DNA of 64,000 bases from Rubrivivax sp. (GTDB taxonomy: Bacteria > Pseudomonadota > Gammaproteobacteria > Burkholderiales > Burkholderiaceae), in the NCBI GenBank assembly GCA_016790225.1, contig JAEUOZ010000075.1:1-64000 (forward strand), written 5' to 3'. Positions 8,901 through 17,942 of the stretch are shown here, in pieces. The notes beneath the pieces were generated by a model that worked only from the letters and a program-made list of their open reading frames with translations, did not search any database and was not told the origin of the DNA. A program made the position numbers and the translations under genes. Every line of letters begins with the position of its first letter. Positions within the stretch are counted from its first letter, which is position 1.

Positions 8901-11900
8901 CTTGACGCCCAACGGCAAGCTGGACGTCGGATCGCTGCCCGCGCCGGCCACCTCGCAGCCCTCCCGTGCTGCCGCTGTCCTGCCGGCTGAGTCGCGCGCC
9001 GTGACGGATGTCGAGCGTCAGCTGGCAGCGATCTGGGCTTCCGTGCTGCGCGTGGAGCCCGTGGGTCTGCACGACCACTTCTTCGAGCTCGGCGGAGATT
9101 CGATCCTCAGCATCCAGATCGTCGCCCGCTGCCGACAGGCGGGCTTGTCGCTGACCCTGAAGGATCTGTTCGATCATCCGACCGTCGCCCAGCTGGCCAC
9201 ACGGGTGCAAACGGCCCCTGTGGCAGCGCTGCCGCCGCTGAGCCTGCGTCCGGCGGCGGCCCCGGCCGAGCCGGTGTCAGCGGGATTCGAGCCCACGCCC
9301 ATCCAGCAGTGGTTTTTCGAACAGCGCTTTGCGGAGCCGCACCACTGGAACCAGGCGTTCCTCTTCGAGATTCCCGCACAGTGGGACCGGCCGGTGCTGC
9401 AGGCCGCGTGGCGTGCCTTGCTGGAACGCCATCCCGCGCTGCGCATGCGCTTCCTGGAAGACGGGCTGGGTCTGTTGAACGTGGAACAGAGCGAGGGCGC
9501 GCCTCAACCCGAGATGCCGGGCTTCGATCTGCGCGACGTGGACGATGTCCAGATGCGGGAATCGATCGAGGAGCGCTGCGCCGAGGCGCAGTCCGGGCTC
9601 GATCCGGGCCAGGGCTTGCTCGCCCGCGCGGTCCACTTCGTCACCGACGGCGGACGCAGCGCGCGGCTGCTGATCGTGATTCATCACCTGGCGGTCGACG
9701 GTGTGTCCTGGCGCATCCTGCGCGAAGACCTGGAAGCGCTGATCGAGGGGCTGGTGCTTGCCCAGGCACCGCAACTGCCGGCGCCCACGGGCTCCATGGC
9801 GAGCTGGTCCCAGGCCCTGAGGCGGCACGCGCGCCAACCGCAGACGCAAGCGTCGGCGGCCTACTGGCTGGCCCTGCGTGAGGCGCCCGCCTGGAGTTGG
9901 CCATCGGTCGACGCAAATGCCTCGGCCAATGACGAGTGCTCGCCCCTGAGGCTGGACGAGACGGCCACCCGGGCGCTGCTCCAGCAGTTGCCCGCGCGGC
10001 AGGGCACGCAGGTTCAGGCAGCCCTGTTGTCGGCTGTGCTGCGTGCCGTGCAGGCGCTGACCGGATCCGATGCACTGCGCGTCGACCTGGAAGGCCATGG
10101 ACGCGAACCCATCGACGCAGCCCTGGATGTGACGCGCACGGTAGGCTGGTTCACCAGCCTGTATCCGATGTGCCTGCAGCTTCCGGCCTCGGCGGATGCG
10201 GCCGGCGCCCTGCACGCGGTGCATGAGCAACTTCAGCAGCTGCCCGAGCGCGGGCTGAGCTATGGCGTCCTGCGCTGGCTGGCGCCCAGCGCCGAGCTGC
10301 GCGAATCGCTGGCTGAGGTCTTGCCCGCACCGCTGCTGTTCAACTATCTGGGCCAGTTCGATGCGGTCGTCGGCGAAGGCTCGTCCTTCCGCTTCGCGCC
10401 AGAGTCGGCTGGCCCCTGGCGCAGCCCGCGCGCGCACCGCACGCATGAGCTCGAAGTCGTCGCGCAGGTGCGCGATGGCTGCCTGACGTTTGCCTGGGAG
10501 CCGGATCCTCTGGCGCTGGAGCCCGGGGTGCTGGCAGCCTTCCGCCGCGAGCTGACACGCGCGCTGGACGAATTGGTTGAGCTTGCGCAGGCAACGCCGC
10601 AACCGCAACCGCAGCCGCAGCCGCAACCGCAATCAGAGCCCGCGCTGCGCGAGTGGGAGTCTGCGCAAGCCCTGGCCCTGGCTGTCGAGCAGGCAACCGC
10701 CGCAGGCGATGCTGAACCCACGGAACCCACGGGACCCGCGAGCCAGACGCTGGCGCCCCTGCGACTGCGCGAGTTTCCATTTGCAGACCTCGATCTGGAC
10801 CTGAACCTGGACCTGGACCTGGCGGTGCCTGCGCCGCCAAGCCAGCAGTCGCAGGCAGAGGGCCTGCCGCTGGCGCCGTCACAGACGCCGTCCGGGCTGG
10901 TGTCCCAGCCGGACGCCGGGATCCGCTCGACGGCAATGCCCGCTGCCGCTGCGGCTGCAGACCCCGCGGCGCCGGCTCAAGCCGTGCTGACGTCGCTTCC
11001 GGCGGCTGCGGCGGCTTTGGTGGCGTCGGCGTCGCCGGCCTCGGCTCACGAAGCGGCCGGCCAACACGCGCCCGACGAGAGCTCGGCCTACCCGCTGACG
11101 CCGATGCAGCGTCTGTTCTTCACGATGGACGAGGCACGTCCTGACCTCGGCCTGGAGCAATGGCAGTTCCAGCTGGAAGGCCCGTTGCAGCCCTCGCTGA
11201 TGCAGCGTGCGCTGGCCCGCGTGGTGCAGCGGCACGCGGTGCTGAGGTCGGCCTTCCGGCTCGATGCGCAGGGCCAGCCGGTGCAGCAGGCGGCACCGGC
11301 AGAGCTGCTTCCGCCGGTGCCGTGGCGCGAGGACGACTGGCGCCATCTGTCCGACGCCGAGCAGGCGCGCCAGCTCCAGGCGCTGCTGGCCTCCGAACGT
11401 TCGCATCGGCTGAGGCTGGACCACCCGCCCCTGATGCGGGTGCGGCTGCTGCGCCTGGGCGACGAGCTGTGGCACCTCCTGTGGACGACGCACCACTTGA
11501 CGATCGATGGCTGGTCCTGGCCGCTGGTGATGGCCGAGTGGTCGCGCCATGTGGCGGCGCTGGAGTCCGGCCGCCTGCAGTCGGACGAACCACCTGCGCC
11601 TGCATTCCGGCGTTATGTCGAGCAGACGGCCCTGGCCGATCCGACGGCCATGGCCTACTGGCAGTCCGAGCTGCAGGATCTGACCGAGCCGACACGGATC
11701 TTTGCCGGCCATGAAGGGGGCGGCACGGGCAGCGGCGTGCGCCCGGGCGCGGCACTCTCCCCTGCCGTCGAGAAGATCACGCCGCTGGAGCCCACGCTGT
11801 GCGAAGCGCTGCTGCAGGCCGCGCGGCGCCTGCGCGTGACGCCGGGCACGCTGGTCCAGGCGGCCTGGGCCATGAGCCTGGCTCACGCCAACGATGCCGA

Positions 11901-12825
11901 GCACGTGGTCTTCGGCATGTCGATGTCGGGCCGGCCGCCGGAAATGGACGGCATCGAGCGTCTCGTCGGCCCCTGTGTCAACAACCTGCCGGTGCCTGTG
12001 CGGCTGGGCCGCTCGCAGTCTCTGTCAGCCTGGGTGCAGGCCTTGCAGGTGCGCACGATGGACATGGCCTTCCACCAGACCACGCCGCTGGAGACGCTGC
12101 GCGGGCTGTGCCCGCTGCCGGCACGCTACCGCCTCTTCGACAGCTTGCTGGTGGTGCAGAACTATGGCGTGGATGCGGATGCGTCCCGCATGGGAACACA
12201 GGTGTCGTGCACGCTGGTGGCCGCCCCGGAGGCCACCAACTATCCGCTGACCTTGAGCGTCATGCTCGGGCCCCAAGGCGGGCGTCTGCGCTGGCTGGCT
12301 GCAGCGCAGCGGGATGCCGCCGAGATCGAGATCCACGACCGCACCCTGGTCCATGCCCTGCATATCCTGGCCGGTGAACTGCCGCAGACGCTGGCCGATG
12401 CGCTGTGCGCGCTGCCGGCCGAGGCCGGCGGGCGCCTGAGGGCCTTGCCGCTTGTCCGCGCTGTCGCGATGCCGGAGCCCGCGTCGCTGCGCGAAGGCCG
12501 CAGCCGGCGTGAGCGTGAGCTGGCCGGTCTGTGGGCCGAGCTCTTCGAGCTCCCGCAGGTCGGGCTGGACGAGAACTTCTTCGATCTGGGCGGGCACTCG
12601 CTGCTGCTGGTTCGCGCCCATGCGCTGATGCGCGAGCGTCTTGGCATCGAGGTGCCCATCGTCGCTTTGCTTCGACATCCCACGGTGCGCTCGCTCGCGC
12701 GACACGTGGAGCAGCCGACGGGCCACCCGCCGGCGCTGGCCAGCCAGGCCCTGGCGCGGGTCCGCCGCTTGCGCGAGGCCCAGGATCGCACCCGCCGTTT
12801 CGGCGCACCGCCTTCGTCATCATGA
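5986..12825 (+). CDS. Non-ribosomal peptide synthetase, C-A-PCP-E-C-PCP
   Basis: About 2279 residues. The start is uncertain: TTG 5986 is preferred because coding bias begins there and the first C domain follows 20 residues later, but ATG 5833 and GTG 5908 are in frame. Domains by residue: C1 from ~21 (HHVLLDG ~154); A1 ~480-985 (YTSGSTGQPKG ~633, GRIDQQVKIRGFRIELGE); PCP1 Ser ~1039 (LGGDSI); epimerization domain ~1100-1530 (HHLAVDGVSW, EGHGREP, FNYLGQFD); low-complexity linker ~1535-1700; C2 from ~1701 (HHLTIDGWS ~1836); PCP2 Ser ~2205 (LGGHSL). The A1 pocket reads DFWNIGMVHK by alignment to GrsA, the established threonine code, so PCP1 would carry D-Thr (allo). The second module has no A domain and must be loaded in trans or act as a relay. 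The C domain at the N-terminus suggests acyl initiation or an upstream partner. Its stop overlaps the PKS start (ATGA). Confidence 0.92.
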   Translation: MGDDPVLRPPPTAPEVAERYALTPTQAGMLVQALRGRAGEGIDIQQVSMSLPEALDPAAFTYAWYRVMERHPVLRTRLQWEGLVEPVQDVLVGVELPLTWVDWRDCSAAEIRARLFEQASGERRQGFDLAQAPLMRLFVAQVADESTHVLWTFHHVLLDGRSFPVVLGEVFAIYDGLRAGQMPELPVPPVFRQRVDSWAASPLGEAESFWREALRGFVAPTPLGIELTAAAAASRAPDSPFGARQRRLEPALTQALRARASRSGVTLHTLLQAAWSLILHRYGGARDVVFGSTRSGRHPLGAERERAVGLYINTVPVRVSVDPDQDLDGWLRDIRDRQSLARPHELAPLAKVQAWSAIEPGRALFDTLLVYDHQSLNQRMKTGGAGPQRRFDHVGQTGYPLALVAYGDEALLLRLEHDRRRFADSAMERMLGHLQTVLQGIADDRVQHVGDLPWLSPTEQQALLGEALPPASLTDADTEPLHRQFERQVLRTPQAPALSSQDAEGRRIELSYAQLNRMANQLAHRLREAGATRDQLIGLRTERSLPLVVGLLGILKSGAAYLPLDPVYPAERVNFMLQDGGVELIVTQQSLRDDGIGAHCQKFCADDAVMLDAYPGTDPAALNEPQDLAYVIYTSGSTGQPKGVCISHHNVARLFSATQGWFGFDERDVWTLFHSYAFDFSVWELWGALLHGGRLVTVSKDVSRETDAFVELLRNERVTVLNQTPTAFRRLVDLAATGEAPVLSLRYVIFGGEALELQMLRPWFERYGDARPQLVNMYGITETTVHVSYRPLQMQDVLDGAGSVIGEPIPDLRILLLDARGGLVPVGVPGELVVAGAGLARGYLGRPELTAERFPVDHAYQATHGRLYRSGDLARWLDNGDLEYMGRIDQQVKIRGFRIELGEIESQLARDPRVRQAAVIAREDVSGDKRLVAYVVPADGAAFDPAALREPLRAVLPDYMLPAHVVCIAQLPLTPNGKLDVGSLPAPATSQPSRAAAVLPAESRAVTDVERQLAAIWASVLRVEPVGLHDHFFELGGDSILSIQIVARCRQAGLSLTLKDLFDHPTVAQLATRVQTAPVAALPPLSLRPAAAPAEPVSAGFEPTPIQQWFFEQRFAEPHHWNQAFLFEIPAQWDRPVLQAAWRALLERHPALRMRFLEDGLGLLNVEQSEGAPQPEMPGFDLRDVDDVQMRESIEERCAEAQSGLDPGQGLLARAVHFVTDGGRSARLLIVIHHLAVDGVSWRILREDLEALIEGLVLAQAPQLPAPTGSMASWSQALRRHARQPQTQASAAYWLALREAPAWSWPSVDANASANDECSPLRLDETATRALLQQLPARQGTQVQAALLSAVLRAVQALTGSDALRVDLEGHGREPIDAALDVTRTVGWFTSLYPMCLQLPASADAAGALHAVHEQLQQLPERGLSYGVLRWLAPSAELRESLAEVLPAPLLFNYLGQFDAVVGEGSSFRFAPESAGPWRSPRAHRTHELEVVAQVRDGCLTFAWEPDPLALEPGVLAAFRRELTRALDELVELAQATPQPQPQPQPQPQSEPALREWESAQALALAVEQATAAGDAEPTEPTGPASQTLAPLRLREFPFADLDLDLNLDLDLAVPAPPSQQSQAEGLPLAPSQTPSGLVSQPDAGIRSTAMPAAAAAADPAAPAQAVLTSLPAAAAALVASASPASAHEAAGQHAPDESSAYPLTPMQRLFFTMDEARPDLGLEQWQFQLEGPLQPSLMQRALARVVQRHAVLRSAFRLDAQGQPVQQAAPAELLPPVPWREDDWRHLSDAEQARQLQALLASERSHRLRLDHPPLMRVRLLRLGDELWHLLWTTHHLTIDGWSWPLVMAEWSRHVAALESGRLQSDEPPAPAFRRYVEQTALADPTAMAYWQSELQDLTEPTRIFAGHEGGGTGSGVRPGAALSPAVEKITPLEPTLCEALLQAARRLRVTPGTLVQAAWAMSLAHANDAEHVVFGMSMSGRPPEMDGIERLVGPCVNNLPVPVRLGRSQSLSAWVQALQVRTMDMAFHQTTPLETLRGLCPLPARYRLFDSLLVVQNYGVDADASRMGTQVSCTLVAAPEATNYPLTLSVMLGPQGGRLRWLAAAQRDAAEIEIHDRTLVHALHILAGELPQTLADALCALPAEAGGRLRALPLVRAVAMPEPASLREGRSRRERELAGLWAELFELPQVGLDENFFDLGGHSLLLVRAHALMRERLGIEVPIVALLRHPTVRSLARHVEQPTGHPPALASQALARVRRLREAQDRTRRFGAPPSSS
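10597..10632 (+). repeat. Pro-Gln repeat linker in the NRPS
   Basis: A six-base repeat (CCGCAA/CCGCAG) encodes alternating Pro-Gln after the epimerization domain. It is a flexible inter-domain linker and a likely site of length variation between strains. Confidence 0.7.
10786..10821 (+). repeat. Asp-Leu repeat in the NRPS linker
   Basis: Six-base units (GACCTG-like) encode DLDLDLNLDLDL in the linker between the E and second C domains. An acidic amphipathic run of this kind is unusual inside an NRPS linker. It could be a docking element or simple slippage expansion. Confidence 0.6.
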
Positions 12826-15800
12826 GCTACGCCGAGCAATACGATCCGCTGGACGGCATCGCCATCGTGGGCATGGCCGGGCGCTTTCCCGGGGCCCGCA
12901 GCGTTGACGAGCTCTGGCAGCTGCTGCTGGCTGGGCGCGAGGCGATCAGCCGGTTCACGCGCGACGAGCTGGAGCCGTCCTATCCGCAGGACATGGAGGC
13001 GCGTGCCGAGCCCGGCTATGTGAGCGCGCGTGGCGTGCTGGACGGTGCGGACGAGTTCGACGAGGCGTTCTTCGGCTTCACGCCGGCCGAAGCCTCGCTG
13101 CTGGATCCGCAGCAGCGGCTGTTTCTGCAGGCAGCCTGGGAGGCGCTGGAACATGCCGGTCACGACCCGCGCCGTCTGGGCTTTCCGGTGGGCGTGTACG
13201 CCGGCGGCACCGCCAACAGCTACTACCTGAACAACCTGCAGTCGCGGCGCGACGTCACCGATCGGCTGGGCCTGCTGACGACGCAGATGGCCAACCAGGG
13301 CCACTACATCGCCACGCGCACGGCCTACAAGCTCGATCTCAAGGGCCCCGCGCTGAACATCCACACGGCCTGCTCGACCTCGCTCGTGGCCGTCTGCACG
13401 GCGGTGCAGGCACTGCAGGCCTACCAGTGCGACATGGCGCTGGCGGGCGGCGTGTCGGTGAGTCTTCCGCAACGCCGCGGCTACCTGCACCAGGAGGGCT
13501 CCATCCTCAGCCCCGACGGGCACTGCCGTGCCTTCGACGCCGCCGCGGCGGGCACGGTCTTCAGCAATGGCCTGGGTGTGGTCGTGCTGCGTCGCCTGCG
13601 CGAGGCGCTGGACGATGGCGACACGATCTACGCCGTGATCAAGGGCGCCGCCCTCAACAACGACGGCGCCGGCAAGCTGAGCTTCACCGCCCCCAGCGTG
13701 GACGGTCAGGCCCAGGCGATTGCGCTGGCTCAGGCGCTGGGCGGCATCGATCCCGCGACCATCAGCTACATCGAGGCCCACGGCACGGGCACCGCGCTGG
13801 GCGATCCGATCGAGATCGCCGGCCTCACGCAGGCCTTCCGTGCCGGCGGCGCCGAGGCAACGGGCTTCTGCGCCATCGGATCGCTGAAGACCAACATCGG
13901 CCACCTGGATGCGGCAGCCGGTGTGGCCGGGCTCATCAAGACGGCTCTGGCGCTGCACCACCGCATGCTGCCGGCGAGCCTGCACTTCCGTTCGCCCAAT
14001 CCGCGTCTGGAACTGGAGAAGACGCCGTTCTTCGTCAATGATGGTCTGCGGCCCTGGCCCGAGGGCGCCACGCCGCGCCGCGCCGGCGTCAGCTCCTTCG
14101 GCGTGGGTGGCACGAATGCGCATGTGGTGCTGGAAGAAGCACCGCCGCTGCAGGCCACGCCGCCCGCACCGCAGGCCGACGCACTGCTGGTGCTCTCGGC
14201 CCGCGATGCCGATGCGCTGGACCGCGCCCGGCGTCAGCTGCGCCTGAGCTTCGGATCAGCGTCGCCAGCGCCCTGGCACGACCTGACGCGCACCCTGCAG
14301 GACGGTCGGCAGGCCTTCGGCCACCGCGCCGCATGGGTGTGCAGCTCGAGCAGCGAAGCGCTGCGGGGGCTCGCTGAACCCTTGACGTCTCCGACGGCGG
14401 CCGTGTCGCAGCGGCGCGTGGCCTTCCTGCTGCCCGGGCAGGGTGCGCAGCAGGCCGGCATGGGACGCGACCTCTACGCGCGCGAACCGGTCTTTCGGCA
14501 ATCCTTCGACAGCTGCGCCGATGGGCTGCAGGATGAGCTGGGTTGCGATCTGCGAGAGCTGGTGTTCCGGGTGGCGGAGGCTGACGGTGTACCTGATGAG
14601 CGATTGGGCCAGACGCGCTTCACGCAGCCGGCGATGTTTGCGCTGGAGTGGTCACTGGCCCAGCTGTGGCTGCACTGGGGTGTGCAGCCCGCTGCATTGA
14701 TCGGGCACAGCCTGGGCGAGTGGGTGGCCGCCTGCCTTGGCGGCACCTTCACGCAGCCCGATGCCCTGCGCCTGGTGGCTGCACGGGCGCGTCTGATGCA
14801 GGCGCTGCCACCCGGCCGCATGCTGGCCGTCCGCGCATCGGCTGAATCCTTGGAGCCCGAGCTGCCCGAGGCGGTCTCCATTGCCGCGCGCAATGCACCG
14901 CAGCTCACGGTGCTGTCCGGTCCGCCGGACGAGATGGCACGCATGCAGGCTCGTCTGGAGACCCGCGGCATTGCGCATCGCCCGCTGCAGACGTCCCACG
15001 CCTTCCACTCGCCGATGATGGACGCCGTGCTCGGGGACTTCCGGGCGCTGGTGCAAGCCACGCCGCGCCAGCCGCCGCACACGCCCTGGATATCCGGGCT
15101 CTCGGGGCGCACGGTCAGTGACGCGGAGGCCGTTTCTGCAGACTACTGGGTGCGCCAGCTGCGCGATCCCGTGCAGTTCATGCCCGGTGCACTCAGCCTG
15201 CTGGACAGCGACATGGCGCTGCTGGAGGTCGGCCCGGGGCGGACCTTGCTGCAACTGATGCGCCGTCAAGGGCGGGTGCCTGCGTCAGGGCAGCCGCTGA
15301 TCGCGTCGATGCCGCGCCCCGGCGACGTCGCCGAAGCCCGCAGCCTTCGCGAAGCCGCGGCTGCCTTGTGGTGCAGCGGGGTCGATCTGGACTTTGCAGC
15401 GCTGCAGCCCGGCGCCTGGCGCCGCGTGGCCCTGCCGACCTATCCCTTTGCCCGCAACCGCCGCTGGGTCGACCCGGCAGTGCCGCAGCCTGTGCCCGCG
15501 GCACTGCCGGCCATGGTCTCGGCGGCTGTCCCGGCTGCACTCGGCGCGCCGCCTGCCTGCCCGCCTGCCGTCGACGTGGCTCAGGTGTTGGAGATTGCAG
15601 CCGCCCCGGCTGCACCGATCTCTGAACCCGCGACGTCCCTGTTCCATCTCCATCCGTCGTCTGCCGTACCTTCGATGAACGCCGCTATCCCGCCTGCGCT
15701 GCAGCATGCCTTGCAGCGGCTCTTTGGCGAACTCTCGGGTCTGGAGCCCGCCGCCGTGCTGCCCACCGCCAGCTTCCTGGAACTGGGGCTCGATTCACTC

Positions 15801-17942
15801 TCGCTGACCCAGGCCAGCCAGGCGCTGCAGCGCCAGTTCGGCCTCAAGGTGCCGATGCGCCTGCTGCTGGAGCAGTGCACCAGCGTCGCGGCGCTTGCGG
15901 CGCACCTCGCGCCTCAGGTGGATGTGTCGGCTCTCGCGCCGCCCATGGCAGCTTCGACGCCGACGCCGACGCCTGCAATGCGCGAGGCGCCCGTGCATGC
16001 GGACGCATCGCGGTCGACGCCGGTGTCGGCCACCTTGGGCCTGGGCTCGCAAGGCGCAGGTGGCGCGCCGGCCGTTGCCTCTGGCGTCGCGACCGAACTT
16101 CCGGCCACGCCAGCGGGCACTGGCGCTTGGGTGCATCTGTTCGAGCAGCAACTCGCGCTGATGGCGCAGCAGCTCCAGATGATCCGCCAGGCGGGCGCCC
16201 TGCCGCTGCCGCCGGGTAGGTCCGCTGCGCCGACTGAGCCGCATCAGACGCCTGCGGTGCTCGCCCAGCCGCAGCCGGCTTCGCCATCACCTCAGGCCGA
16301 TGAACTTCAGGTGTCGCGTGCGGCACCTGCCCTGGCCACCGCCGCGGATGCCCCAGGCGCTGCGCCGACTGCAACGCCTGTGGCCTTGGGCCCTTATCGG
16401 CCACCGTCGGCGGCTGGGCCGCTGGCACTGACGCCCAACCAGCAGGAACAGCTGCAGACCTTCATCCAGCGCTACAACGCGCACACGGCAGGGTCCAAGC
16501 AGGCAGCACAGCAGCACCGCGCGCATCTCGCGGATCCGCGTACCGTGGCGGGCTTCAGGCTGGCCTGGAAGGAGCTGGTCTACCCCTTGGTGACGGTGCG
16601 TTCCTCGGGCTCGCGCCTGTGGGACGTGGATGGCCACGAGTACATCGACATCACCAACGGCTTCGGCATGATCCTCTTCGGGCACAACCCGGATTTCGTG
16701 CGCGAGGCCGTGGCCGCGCAGCTGGAGACGGGCTATGAGATCGGCCCGCAGAGTCCGCTGGCGGGCGAGGTGGCGCGCGAGCTGTGTGCGATGGTCGGCA
16801 TGGAGCGCGCAGCGTTCTGCGGCACGGGGTCCGAAGCGGTGATGGCGGCCATCCGCGTGGCGCGCACAGTGACCGGCCGCGACACGATCGTGATGTTCCA
16901 GGGCGCGTACCACGGCATCTTCGACGAAGTGCTGGTGCGCCCCGGCCGCGCCGGATCGGATGGCGTGCCGCGCGCGCTGCCGATCGCACCGGGCATTCCT
17001 GCCAGTGCCATGCAGCATGTCGTGCTGCTGGAGTACGGATCGCCGGACGCGCTGCGCACGATCAAGTCCTTGGGCCCGCGCCTGGCCGCCGTGCTGGTGG
17101 AGCCGGTGCAGAGCCGGCGGCCGGAGCTGCAGCCGCGTGAGTTTCTGCAGGAACTGCGCCGCCTGACCGAGGCCTGCGGCGCCGCACTGGTCTTCGACGA
17201 GGTGGTCACGGGCTTTCGTGTCCACCCCGGTGGCGCGCAGGCGGTCTTCGGCGTGCGCGCCGACATGGCCACCTATGGCAAGGTGCTGGGTGGCGGCCTG
17301 CCCATTGGCGTGCTGGCCGGCAGTGCGCGCTTCCTGGATGCGCTGGACGGCGGCAGCTGGCGCTATGGCGACGATTCCGCGCCTGAAGTCGGCGTCACCT
17401 TCTTTGCCGGCACCTTCGTGCGCCACCCGCTGGCGTTGGCCGCGGCCCGGGCGGTGCTGCAGCGGCTGGCCGCCGAGGGGCCGTCGCTGCAGCGCGATCT
17501 CAACCGCCGCACCACCGAGTTTGTCGAACGCCTTCGGCAAGCGGCGGCTGCACTGGGCGCACCGCTGCAGGTGACGCACTTCGCCTCGTGGTTCTGCCTG
17601 CAGCTGCCGGCCGACTGGCCGCTGGCCGGCCTGTTCTTCCCGGCGCTGCGCCTTCGCGGCGTGCACGCCTGGGAAGGGCGCCCCTGCTTCCTGACCACCG
17701 CCCACAGCGATGCCGACCTGCAGGCTCTCGTCGATGCGGTGCGGGATGCGCTGGCGGATCTGCAGCGCGCCGGCTTCCTGCCGGCCCAGCCCGCCGCAGG
17801 GCTCAACGGTTCACATCAGCCACCCGTCAACGGTGCGCGCAAGGGGCGTGACAAGGAGGGCCGCGAAGCCTGGTTCCTGCCCGATCCGGCGAGGCCGGGC
17901 AAATATCTCCAGATCCGTGCTCAGGAGTTGCGACATGGCTGA
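12822..17942 (+). CDS. Polyketide synthase with aminotransferase domain, KS-AT-ACP-AMT
   Basis: 1706 residues from the ATG at 12822 (ATGA overlap with the NRPS). Domains: KS ~9-440 with catalytic Cys184 (TACSTSL), His320 (EAHGTGTA) and His361 (NIGHLDAA); AT ~530-840 with GHSLGEW (Ser630) and HAFHS ~726-730, the malonyl-CoA type; ACP Ser992 (LGLDSLS); a Pro/Ala-rich linker ~1020-1190; and a class III PLP-dependent aminotransferase ~1190-1660 with the PLP Lys at ~1487 (ATYGKVLGGG). No KR, DH, ER or TE is present. The order parallels mycosubtilin/iturin and microcystin enzymes, where the AMT domain converts a beta-ketoacyl-ACP to a beta-amino acyl-ACP. It would add two malonate carbons to the upstream peptidyl chain and aminate the beta carbon. 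The last eight bases overlap the next NRPS. Confidence 0.92.
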   Translation: MSYAEQYDPLDGIAIVGMAGRFPGARSVDELWQLLLAGREAISRFTRDELEPSYPQDMEARAEPGYVSARGVLDGADEFDEAFFGFTPAEASLLDPQQRLFLQAAWEALEHAGHDPRRLGFPVGVYAGGTANSYYLNNLQSRRDVTDRLGLLTTQMANQGHYIATRTAYKLDLKGPALNIHTACSTSLVAVCTAVQALQAYQCDMALAGGVSVSLPQRRGYLHQEGSILSPDGHCRAFDAAAAGTVFSNGLGVVVLRRLREALDDGDTIYAVIKGAALNNDGAGKLSFTAPSVDGQAQAIALAQALGGIDPATISYIEAHGTGTALGDPIEIAGLTQAFRAGGAEATGFCAIGSLKTNIGHLDAAAGVAGLIKTALALHHRMLPASLHFRSPNPRLELEKTPFFVNDGLRPWPEGATPRRAGVSSFGVGGTNAHVVLEEAPPLQATPPAPQADALLVLSARDADALDRARRQLRLSFGSASPAPWHDLTRTLQDGRQAFGHRAAWVCSSSSEALRGLAEPLTSPTAAVSQRRVAFLLPGQGAQQAGMGRDLYAREPVFRQSFDSCADGLQDELGCDLRELVFRVAEADGVPDERLGQTRFTQPAMFALEWSLAQLWLHWGVQPAALIGHSLGEWVAACLGGTFTQPDALRLVAARARLMQALPPGRMLAVRASAESLEPELPEAVSIAARNAPQLTVLSGPPDEMARMQARLETRGIAHRPLQTSHAFHSPMMDAVLGDFRALVQATPRQPPHTPWISGLSGRTVSDAEAVSADYWVRQLRDPVQFMPGALSLLDSDMALLEVGPGRTLLQLMRRQGRVPASGQPLIASMPRPGDVAEARSLREAAAALWCSGVDLDFAALQPGAWRRVALPTYPFARNRRWVDPAVPQPVPAALPAMVSAAVPAALGAPPACPPAVDVAQVLEIAAAPAAPISEPATSLFHLHPSSAVPSMNAAIPPALQHALQRLFGELSGLEPAAVLPTASFLELGLDSLSLTQASQALQRQFGLKVPMRLLLEQCTSVAALAAHLAPQVDVSALAPPMAASTPTPTPAMREAPVHADASRSTPVSATLGLGSQGAGGAPAVASGVATELPATPAGTGAWVHLFEQQLALMAQQLQMIRQAGALPLPPGRSAAPTEPHQTPAVLAQPQPASPSPQADELQVSRAAPALATAADAPGAAPTATPVALGPYRPPSAAGPLALTPNQQEQLQTFIQRYNAHTAGSKQAAQQHRAHLADPRTVAGFRLAWKELVYPLVTVRSSGSRLWDVDGHEYIDITNGFGMILFGHNPDFVREAVAAQLETGYEIGPQSPLAGEVARELCAMVGMERAAFCGTGSEAVMAAIRVARTVTGRDTIVMFQGAYHGIFDEVLVRPGRAGSDGVPRALPIAPGIPASAMQHVVLLEYGSPDALRTIKSLGPRLAAVLVEPVQSRRPELQPREFLQELRRLTEACGAALVFDEVVTGFRVHPGGAQAVFGVRADMATYGKVLGGGLPIGVLAGSARFLDALDGGSWRYGDDSAPEVGVTFFAGTFVRHPLALAAARAVLQRLAAEGPSLQRDLNRRTTEFVERLRQAAAALGAPLQVTHFASWFCLQLPADWPLAGLFFPALRLRGVHAWEGRPCFLTTAHSDADLQALVDAVRDALADLQRAGFLPAQPAAGLNGSHQPPVNGARKGRDKEGREAWFLPDPARPGKYLQIRAQELRHG

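Noticed and set aside
10597..10632. CRISPR-like short repeats
   Set aside because: The repeat is an in-frame Pro-Gln coding run without spacers.
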